DNA from: Nitrosopumilales archaeon
GTDB taxonomy: Archaea; Thermoproteota; Nitrososphaeria; Nitrososphaerales; Nitrosopumilaceae
DNA: 38,395 bases
Direction of reading: 5' to 3'
Assembly (NCBI GenBank): GCA_016276965.1
Contig: JADNRU010000008.1
Coordinates: forward strand, 1 to 38,395
Shown here piece after piece: positions 24,893 through 30,782 of the stretch; within the stretch, counting starts at the first letter, position 1, and each line of letters begins with the position of its first letter. The notes below the pieces were generated by a model. The model was not told the DNA's origin. It made no database searches and was given only the letters and a program-made list of their open reading frames with translations. A program made the position numbers and the translations under genes.

Positions 24893-25665
24893 AGTTTTAT
24901 TATCTCCAAGTCAGTATTGTTTAGCAAATCCATAACCTTATTCTTGTTATGTCCCAAACCTGCCCAATCCAATAAAACGGTTTTTGCCATATCATTTCTT
25001 TTTAGAATATGAGAAAAAAGATCCTCATCTAAAAAATCAATGGAGTGTCGAGGAATTACTGTTCCCAAAGCATGTTTTCCTTCTAAAAGCTCTTTAGTGA
25101 ATTTTTCTGGGTAATGAGTACCTCCAATACCAATGGCAACTGGAAAGATTTTTTGTTCATTATTTACCACATTAACGATTATTTGTGCAATAGAATTACA
25201 CAGATTCACGTCATTCCATTGTTTTTCTGTAGTTCCAATTTCAATAAACAATGCAGGTTTGTTTAGAGCCGACGGCCCATGATGCGTAGCTTCAATTGTA
25301 ATCTGAAATTCCGAAAAATCATTTCTTTTTTGCCAAAGCTGTTGAATGTATGATTTTTGAAGGTGTGGGTGAGGAATAGCAACCTGTCGTTTATTTCCAC
25401 CAAAATTTGCATCAGAAAAATTTCCTGTACAATGACACGTAAGAGCTAAGACTCCTGTTTCTGCTGCATGTTTAGATAAAAAAACAAATCCATCGTAACT
25501 GTACTTTTCTTCTAACCAGTCAGCTGAAATTGCAGGAGTTGGAATTATTACTAGGTCGAAATTTTTTCCGCGGAAAATATCTCCATCTTCTTTCAAGTTT
25601 CTTGAAATGAATTTGGCCATGTTATGCCCTGCAGGATCTTTCTGGTATGCTACGAGTAGTTGCAT
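24889..25665 (-). CDS. dtdA: D-aminoacyl-tRNA deacylase (DtdA/GEK1 type)
   Basis: DtdA removes D-amino acids mis-attached to tRNAs, the archaeal/plant answer to DTD1. ATHHGPSALNKPALFIEIG and GIGGTHYPEKFT are the characteristic family motifs, with metal-binding histidines in them. The ATG at 25665 (MQLLVAYQKDPAGHNMA) is preferred to an upstream in-frame start at 25686, and TATA-like sequence near 25691 gives leaderless spacing. At 258 aa it is a typical length. It is divergent from secE with a 38-nt gap. Confidence 0.9.
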   Translation of the reverse strand: MQLLVAYQKDPAGHNMAKFISRNLKEDGDIFRGKNFDLVIIPTPAISADWLEEKYSYDGFVFLSKHAAETGVLALTCHCTGNFSDANFGGNKRQVAIPHPHLQKSYIQQLWQKRNDFSEFQITIEATHHGPSALNKPALFIEIGTTEKQWNDVNLCNSIAQIIVNVVNNEQKIFPVAIGIGGTHYPEKFTKELLEGKHALGTVIPRHSIDFLDEDLFSHILKRNDMAKTVLLDWAGLGHNKNKVMDLLNNTDLEIIKL

Positions 25666-25703
25666 GAATAAAAGATATAAGGACACCTTATTAATCTCAG
25701 GCA

Positions 25704-25877
25704 GTGAACCTAAAAACTACATTTAGAAATTGTGCAAATACAATAAAGCTTGCAAAAAAGCCAGACAGGGATGAGTATACGCAACATCTTAGATTGGTGT
25801 TATTGGGTGTTGCTTCAATCGGAACTATAGGTTTTATTATTCAATTTGTATTTTCTGTAGCCACATTTGGACAGTAG
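25704..25877 (+). CDS. secE: Protein translocase subunit SecE (Sec61-gamma)
   Basis: The 57-aa protein was found by translating the gap before spt5. It begins at GTG (MNLKTTFRNC) and has an amphipathic segment (about 10-27, ANTIKLAKKPDRDEY) followed by one transmembrane helix (about 31-53, LVLLGVASIGTIGFIIQF). This is the archaeal SecE layout that clamps SecY. The adjacent spt5 gene is the expected archaeal neighbour, and the TAG stop abuts its ATG at 25878. Confidence 0.9.
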   Translation: MNLKTTFRNCANTIKLAKKPDRDEYTQHLRLVLLGVASIGTIGFIIQFVFSVATFGQ

Positions 25878-26492
25878 ATGAGATTGGCAGAGGAAAGATC
25901 AGACGTGGAACAACAACCAGAGGAACAAACTCCAGAGCAGCAACCAGCGGAACAAACTCCAGAGCAGCAACCAGCGGAACAAACTCCAGAGCAGCAACCA
26001 GCGGAACAAACTCCAGAGAAATCAAAGGCTGAACCACAAAAAGAGGACTCCGAATCACATTTCTTTGCAATCAGAACCACGGGAGGACAAGAAAAGATAG
26101 TTTTGAGAGTTTTAGAAAATAGAGTTAAACAAGAAAATATCAACATACAATCTGTGTTATTAGTTGATAATCTGAAAGGATATGTCGTAATAGAAGCTCT
26201 TGGTGCAAGTGAAGCTTTTAATGCAATTCAAGGAGTAAGACATATTCGCGGACAGTTAAGAGGGGAACTAGATTTCAAAGATATTGAAGGTTATCTTGTC
26301 AAGGTATCTACTGTTACAGAACTTGCTGTTGATAAAATAGTTGAAATTATTGGAGGTCCATTCAAAGGCATGAAAGCCACTGTCACAAGGGTAGATTTTG
26401 ATAAAGAAGAGGCAACTGTGATTTTACTTGACGCACCATATCAGTTACCAGTAACTGTTGATGCAAATTATCTAAAACTCTCCACTGCGTAG
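25878..26492 (+). CDS. spt5: Transcription elongation factor Spt5 (NusG family) with repeat-extended N-terminus
   Basis: Spt5 binds the RNA polymerase clamp with Spt4 to raise processivity. The NGN domain starts about residue 58 (HFFAIRTTGGQEKIV) and the KOW domain is near the end with IIGGPFKGMKATV and VDFDKEEATV. Residues about 13-47 are four copies of a 9-residue Gln/Glu/Pro/Thr unit (PAEQTPEQQ or close), encoded by a 27-bp tandem repeat at 25914-26018. Archaeal Spt5 usually starts directly at the NGN domain, so this acidic tail is an addition. It follows secE without gap. Confidence 0.95.
   Translation: MRLAEERSDVEQQPEEQTPEQQPAEQTPEQQPAEQTPEQQPAEQTPEKSKAEPQKEDSESHFFAIRTTGGQEKIVLRVLENRVKQENINIQSVLLVDNLKGYVVIEALGASEAFNAIQGVRHIRGQLRGELDFKDIEGYLVKVSTVTELAVDKIVEIIGGPFKGMKATVTRVDFDKEEATVILLDAPYQLPVTVDANYLKLSTA
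25914..26018 (+). repeat. 27-bp tandem repeat within spt5
   Basis: Three full and one near-complete copy (25914-25940, 25941-25967, 25968-25994, 25995-26018). The unit starts CAACCAGCGGAACAAACTCC; copy 1 has A in place of C at position 8 of the unit. The other copies are identical over their aligned bases, indicating recent expansion. No spacers of unique sequence separate the units. Confidence 0.9.
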
Positions 26493-26497
26493 CAACG

Positions 26498-26506
26498 AAT
26501 AAATTT
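26498..26506 (+). promoter_or_regulatory. TATA box for uL11
   Basis: GAATAAATT is about 26 nt upstream of the ATG at 26527, so uL11 has its own promoter inside the secE-spt5 run and the ATG, not the GTG at 26521, is the likely start. Confidence 0.5.
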
Positions 26507-26526
26507 TCATTACCAAAAGCGTGACT

Positions 26527-27009
26527 ATGGCAGAAGCACAGAAAATATCAGCTTTGGTTACCGGAGGACAAGCAACTGCGGGTCCACCATTAGGTCCTGC
26601 ACTTGGTCCAATGGGAATAAACATCACGGAAGTAATTAAGGAAATAAACGAAAAGACCAAAGACTTTGATGGAATGAAAGTTCCAATTACTGTTTCTGTA
26701 GATCCAGATACTAAGAAATGGGATATAGAGGTAGGAATTCCATCTGCTGCAGCTTTAGTTTTGAAAGAAGCTGGCATTCAAAAAGGCTCAGGCACTTCAG
26801 GTACTGATTGGGTTGGAGATGTTGGAATAGATGCAATTCTCAAAGTAGCTAAAACTAAACTAGACTTGTCCTATGCAAGTTCAATAAAATCAGTTGCAAA
26901 AGAAATTATTGGAACATGTCTGTGCTTGGGCATTAAAATTGAAGGAAAAACTCCCAAAGAGCTTACTGCAGAAATTAATGAAGGTAAATGGGACGAAAAA
27001 TTCAAGTAA
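26527..27009 (+). CDS. rpl11: Ribosomal protein uL11
   Basis: uL11 forms the base of the stalk at the GTPase centre. The N-terminal domain contains GGQATAGPPLGPALGPMGIN, and the C-terminal RNA-binding domain has KAGIDAILKVAKTKL-like sequence (GIDAILKVAKTKLDLSYAS). The ATG at 26527 is preferred (see TATA at 26498). The following gene is on the opposite strand, so uL11 is not co-transcribed with uL1-uL10. Confidence 0.95.
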   Translation: MAEAQKISALVTGGQATAGPPLGPALGPMGINITEVIKEINEKTKDFDGMKVPITVSVDPDTKKWDIEVGIPSAAALVLKEAGIQKGSGTSGTDWVGDVGIDAILKVAKTKLDLSYASSIKSVAKEIIGTCLCLGIKIEGKTPKELTAEINEGKWDEKFK

Positions 27010-27010
27010 A

Positions 27011-27469
27011 TTATTTTGTGTTAAGATATACGGGATCTTTATCAGTTTTTTGTAACTCTACAAAAGTTTCAGTGTTTTGAATTCCATCAATTTTTCCAAC
27101 CTTTTCAATTACTACAGTATGTAAAGACTCTAGATTCTTAGCAAACACTCTGATAATAATGTCAAATCTGCCGGTTACTTCTGAAATAGAGGCAATTAGA
27201 GGAATTTCCATCAGAGATTTGTTTATGGCGTCCTTGTATTTTGGATCTCGATTAATTCCAACCGAGGCTTTTACTTCATATCCAAGTAATGATTCATCAA
27301 TTACAATTGTGAATTTTTTGATTAGTTTTTTCCTAATCAGTCTTTTGATTCTGCTGTAAAGAACAGATGCATTAATTCCTAATTTTTTAGACAAGTTTGG
27401 AACAGAAATACTTGCGTCCATTGTTAGCTCATAAAGTAATTTCATATCCAATTCGTCAAATTTCTGCAA
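27011..27469 (-). CDS. Lrp/AsnC-family transcriptional regulator
   Basis: The protein has an N-terminal winged helix (about 1-55; DELDMKLLYELTMDASISVP, then a recognition helix near 30-45) and a C-terminal RAM/effector domain (about 65-150) with the glycine-bearing SEVTGRFDIIIRV turn. Such proteins bind amino acids and octamerise on DNA. The TTG start gives the conserved LDE..D opening. It lies inverted between uL11 and uL1. Its target is unknown. Confidence 0.88.
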   Translation of the reverse strand: MQKFDELDMKLLYELTMDASISVPNLSKKLGINASVLYSRIKRLIRKKLIKKFTIVIDESLLGYEVKASVGINRDPKYKDAINKSLMEIPLIASISEVTGRFDIIIRVFAKNLESLHTVVIEKVGKIDGIQNTETFVELQKTDKDPVYLNTK

Positions 27470-27570
27470 GACTTACGAAATAATTTCATGCAAGGTAATA
27501 AATGTAAGTTTTGAAAAATTGAAATTTTTTAAAATCCATTGTTATTTGTTCATGCCTTCTGCACTAAAGG

Positions 27571-27580
27571 ATTTTAAGTA
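27571..27580 (+). promoter_or_regulatory. TATA box for uL1-uL10
   Basis: ATTTTAAGTA is centred about 28 nt upstream of the ATG at 27604. Confidence 0.45.
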
Positions 27581-27603
27581 GGATTTCTTGAAAAGTTGGC
27601 GTA

Positions 27604-28257
27604 ATGATTAATGAGACTCAGTTAACCGAAATGATAAAGGACGCTAAAAAAAGCGAAAAGCAGCGCAAATTCAAACAGTCTTTAGAAATGATAATGGTTT
27701 TCAAAGACATTGATGTAAAAAAGGGATTTGCCTTAAACGAAGTAGTCCAACTCCCAAAAACCAGCTCTCCTTCTACAGTTTGTGTTTTGGCATCTGGAGA
27801 TATGGGACTAAAGGCAAAGAATGCAAAGGCAGACAGAGTCATTGACGGTGATGAATTAAACAAATTAGGAGCAAACAAAAGAGAGTCACGTAAATTTATC
27901 AATAGTTTTGATTTCTTTTTGGCAGATACCAAACTAATGCCAGCTGTTGGTAAGGCACTTGGTCAGCTTTTAGGTCCAAGAGGTAAAATGCCTACCCCTG
28001 TTCCATTTAATGCCCCAATTGAATCATTTCTTGAAAGATTTAGAACTTCAATTAGAGTAAGATCCAAAAATTCGCTGGCAACTTCCTGCAAGATTGGTGA
28101 TGAATCCATGGAAGACTCAGTTTTGGCTGCAAATGCACATGCAGTATTATCAGCAATTGAGAAAAAATTGCCTAATGGAGACAAAAACATCAAAAAAGTT
28201 ATGATAAAAACGACAATGGGTAAGCTAGTCAAACAACCTGCACAGGCAAAGAAGTAA
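27604..28257 (+). CDS. rpl1: Ribosomal protein uL1
   Basis: uL1 builds the flexible L1 stalk around the exit tRNA. The 217-aa archaeal protein has GKALGQLLGPRGKMPTPVPF, the signature loop. The stop and the uL10 start are separated by one base. Archaeal uL1 often autoregulates its operon through an mRNA mimic of its rRNA site; the 5' leader here is too short for that, but a site inside the coding region cannot be excluded. Confidence 0.96.
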   Translation: MINETQLTEMIKDAKKSEKQRKFKQSLEMIMVFKDIDVKKGFALNEVVQLPKTSSPSTVCVLASGDMGLKAKNAKADRVIDGDELNKLGANKRESRKFINSFDFFLADTKLMPAVGKALGQLLGPRGKMPTPVPFNAPIESFLERFRTSIRVRSKNSLATSCKIGDESMEDSVLAANAHAVLSAIEKKLPNGDKNIKKVMIKTTMGKLVKQPAQAKK

Positions 28258-28258
28258 A

Positions 28259-29125
28259 ATGCACGAAAACAGAACAAATTATCCCAAAAGAAAAACTCAG
28301 CTGTATCAGCAGCTGCAAGAGTTGCCAAAAAAATATAGTGTTTTAGCTCTTGTACGAATGGAAAAGGTACGCGCATCTCAGTTATTACCACTTAGGAAAA
28401 AGTTCAAGGGCGAAGTTGAGATCATTAGCATCAAAGACAAGGTTGCAAAAAAGGCATTTGAAACACTAGACATTCCTGGCATTAAAAATATGATAGACAA
28501 TCTCACAGGCCAATGTCTTTTCATGTTCACAAACATGTCTCCATTCAAACTCAATGTTTTGCTTGGCAAAAACAAGATAATGCTTCTAGCTCGTAGTGGC
28601 GATAAAGCAAGTATTGATGTAGTGATTGGTGCAAAAAATACAGCAATTGCACCTGGACCTATTCTAACTGACTTTAAAGAAGCAGGAATTCCAACTAAAA
28701 TTGATCAAGGAACAATTTGGATTATTAAAGACACAACTCCAGTAGAAAAAGGTGGAGTAATTTCTGCAAAGCTTGCCTCCATACTAGGAAAGCTGGACAT
28801 TAAAACAATTGAAGCAGGAATTGCACTCGGGGCTGCTTTAGAAAAAGGAGTAATCTATTCTAAAGATGAACTTGTAATTGATGTTGAAAAAATTAGAAAC
28901 GAATTTGGTCAGGCTCACCAACAAGCCATTTCACTATCAATTGAAGCTGCGTACATTACACCTGACAACATAAAGCAGATTCTTGCAAAGGCAGCCCAGT
29001 CATCAATATCCGTTTCTGTAGAGGCAGGATATCTTACTGATGAGAATAAAGAGCAGATTCTACAAAAAGGAGATTCTCAAGCAAGAGGTCTGGCCTCTAA
29101 AGCCAAAGATTACAAGCCAGCATAA
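28259..29125 (+). CDS. rpl10: Ribosomal protein uL10 (P0) without the acidic C-terminal tail
   Basis: uL10 anchors P1 dimers to the ribosome. It begins MHENRTNYPKRKTQLYQQ and contains the domain-II segment VEKGGVISAKLASILGKLDI. The C-terminal helix spine has two related segments, QAISLSIEAAYITPDNIKQI and SSISVSVEAGYLTDENKEQI, each likely a P1 dimer site. The protein then ends at KAKDYKPA (288 aa). The acidic tail ending in a GLxxLFG-type motif, found in many archaeal P0 proteins, is absent. No frameshift is obvious: the stop is followed at once by the next gene's 3' end. Confidence 0.93.
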   Translation: MHENRTNYPKRKTQLYQQLQELPKKYSVLALVRMEKVRASQLLPLRKKFKGEVEIISIKDKVAKKAFETLDIPGIKNMIDNLTGQCLFMFTNMSPFKLNVLLGKNKIMLLARSGDKASIDVVIGAKNTAIAPGPILTDFKEAGIPTKIDQGTIWIIKDTTPVEKGGVISAKLASILGKLDIKTIEAGIALGAALEKGVIYSKDELVIDVEKIRNEFGQAHQQAISLSIEAAYITPDNIKQILAKAAQSSISVSVEAGYLTDENKEQILQKGDSQARGLASKAKDYKPA

Positions 29126-29127
29126 AT

Positions 29128-29766
29128 TTAATCAAAATTTCCTTTAACTTTTGGCAAATTCCATTTTAATTTCATGGCAACCAATCTCAGACCTGTTGCA
29201 ACTAAAAGTCCAATAATTGTTGCTACATGCAAATCAGCTCCAGCACTTAGAATAAAGTAAAAAACTATAATTCCAACCAAGCTTGCAACTGCATAAACTT
29301 CCTTTACAAATACAATTGGAATCTCTTGAACAAAAATATCTCGCAGTATTCCTCCGCCAATGGCAGTAATCATTCCCCCGAAAAGTATTGGGAGGAAGCT
29401 TAATCCTGAAATTTCGTAAGCAATTGTTGCCCCGACCACTGAGAAAACTCCCAATCCAACTGCATCAAAAACCAGCCATACGTTGAGGCGTTTTCTAAAG
29501 TGTGAAAATAAAAAGAATATGGCAATACCTACTGATATTGTGATTCCAATATAGATAGGATCTTGGAGAGAGTTTGGAAATTTTCCAAAAATTACGTCTC
29601 TAGTGACTCCGCCTGCAATTCCAACAACTGTTGCCAAAACAATTATTCCAAAAATGTCAGCCTTGTGTTCGACTGCCTTTAATGCTCCAGTTACTGCAAA
29701 GGCTGCAGTTCCTATCAAGTCTAAGATGTAGATGTAAACCTCAAGAGGTGCAGAAAAATCTACCAA
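29128..29766 (-). CDS. UPF0126 / TRIC-like membrane protein
   Basis: The 212-aa protein has seven hydrophobic segments and two repeated signature stretches, AVTGALKAVEHKADIFG with GIAGGVTRDVIFG, and later GGMITAIGGGILRDIFV. This two-repeat pattern is that of the UPF0126 (YicG) family, related to trimeric intracellular cation channels. The start is a TTG, as no ATG is in frame nearby. It is inverted between uL10 and P1, and its role here is unknown. Confidence 0.85.
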   Translation of the reverse strand: MVDFSAPLEVYIYILDLIGTAAFAVTGALKAVEHKADIFGIIVLATVVGIAGGVTRDVIFGKFPNSLQDPIYIGITISVGIAIFFLFSHFRKRLNVWLVFDAVGLGVFSVVGATIAYEISGLSFLPILFGGMITAIGGGILRDIFVQEIPIVFVKEVYAVASLVGIIVFYFILSAGADLHVATIIGLLVATGLRLVAMKLKWNLPKVKGNFD

Positions 29767-29818
29767 TTCATGGTTTAGTAATATTTGGTTGTAAATAACA
29801 GTAGGAAATTAAATTAAT

Positions 29819-30127
29819 TTATCCAAATAAGGACGAAAGTCCTTCCAATGCCTTCTCTTCGGACTTCCCACTTGGAGCCTCTTTTTCTTTCTTTTCTCCT
29901 TTCTTTTCTTCGCCACCTTTAGCTTCTGCTGCTGGTGCTGCCGCAGCTGCTACTGGGGCTGCCTTGATTGCCTCTTCAATGTTTACATCAGCTAATGCTG
30001 CTACTAGCGCCTTTACTTGAGCTTCTTTAACTTCAGATCCTGAAGCCTTTACGATATTGGTAATGTTTTCTTCATTGATGTCTTTTTTTAGTTTGTGTAG
30101 CATCAATGCGGCGTAAACGTATTCCAT
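29819..30127 (-). CDS. rpl12: Ribosomal protein P1 (archaeal L12)
   Basis: P1 dimers bind uL10 and recruit elongation factors. The N-terminal dimerisation domain is [20 protein letters not shown], then an Ala-rich hinge (about 60-75) and a charged Lys/Glu region, and the factor-binding tail ends LEGLSSLFG. At 102 aa it is standard. It is transcribed opposite to uL10 with its own promoter (TATA-like 30151-30160, minus). Confidence 0.95.
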   Translation of the reverse strand: MEYVYAALMLHKLKKDINEENITNIVKASGSEVKEAQVKALVAALADVNIEEAIKAAPVAAAAAPAAEAKGGEEKKGEKKEKEAPSGKSEEKALEGLSSLFG

Positions 30128-30150
30128 TGTTCGGGTTTTTCCTCCGGGCT

Positions 30151-30197
30151 TAATATAAAACTATGGAGAAATTGTGCCTAAATTTTGTGAAAATTTA
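30151..30197 (-). promoter_or_regulatory. P1 promoter with upstream palindrome
   Basis: The TATA-like TTTTATATTA (30151-30160) is about 27 nt upstream of the P1 ATG at 30127. A perfect 8-bp-arm inverted repeat TAAATTTTGTGAAAATTTA (30179-30197) sits 18 bp further upstream and spans the stop codon of the preceding gene. It could be an operator, or part of the upstream gene's terminator. Confidence 0.4.
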
Positions 30198-30704
30198 ATA
30201 GAGAATTTTGAGACTCCGGCAAACCGCGTACAAGTTTCTTTTGAGGTTCTTATCATACAGTGTGTCCATCTTATGTTTGAGGACTCGTTTGGCTTCGTCT
30301 TTTTCAGAACCAGCTTTAAGTGAGAGAACTTTATTTAGTAACTCTGAAAGAGATTCACGAATCCAACCATCAAGCATCTGGTGTACTTGGGGAGAAATTT
30401 CAATTATTCTGTCTTGAGTGGTGTCTATTACTTCGGTAAAATTATCTTGCTCTACTCGGTAGATAAATGCATGAATGCAGTTTTCTGGAGTGGGATTTTG
30501 TAAAATTTCTGTAGCACGTATGCCGGCTTTGCCTTGTGAGACTTTGTTTTTTAGACCAACAGGATCTATTATCAATCCGTTTACACCAATTTTAGTTCCG
30601 TCAACTCCCGTAACTGTTCCGAAAATGATTTTGCTAAACTCGCCACCAGGTTTTGAAGAAAAAATGTAATCTCCTTCTTTTAATCCCTTTTTCTTTCCAA
30701 ACAC
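30195..30704 (-). CDS. Unknown protein, 169 aa
   Basis: This is a soluble protein beginning MFGKKKGLKEGDYIF, with a beta-rich N-terminal half (about 8-100; SH3/PRC-barrel-like in alternation, but unproven) and a helical C-terminal half with LLNKVLSLKAGSEKDEAKRV. No family is recognised. The ATG at 30704 lies about 24-26 nt from TATA-like sequence at 30724-30733, divergent from alaS. It may be transcribed into P1. Confidence 0.65.
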   Translation of the reverse strand: MFGKKKGLKEGDYIFSSKPGGEFSKIIFGTVTGVDGTKIGVNGLIIDPVGLKNKVSQGKAGIRATEILQNPTPENCIHAFIYRVEQDNFTEVIDTTQDRIIEISPQVHQMLDGWIRESLSELLNKVLSLKAGSEKDEAKRVLKHKMDTLYDKNLKRNLYAVCRSLKILY

Positions 30705-30751
30705 GAAATAATTTTTGGCAGTATTGTATTTAATTCATCGGATAGACAATT

Positions 30752-30759
30752 CTTAATAT
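30752..30759 (+). promoter_or_regulatory. TATA box for alaS
   Basis: CTTAATAT is centred about 27 nt upstream of the ATG at 30783. Confidence 0.45.
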
Positions 30760-30782
30760 CGGTCGATTGGAGTCAATCTCAG

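Noticed and set aside
25914-26018. CRISPR array
   Set aside because: The 27-bp units abut without unique spacers and stay in frame within Spt5.
25837-26146. Two minus-strand frames opposite the Spt5 repeat, one full of Cys and Gly
   Set aside because: They are the complement of the 27-bp repeat in the coding frame of Spt5; the Cys/Gly and Val/Pro repeats are artefacts of that repeat.
29128-29766. Idea that UPF0126 gene carries a signal for Cas or toxin function
   Set aside because: Its two-repeat membrane pattern matches UPF0126, and no adjacent immunity gene supports another role.
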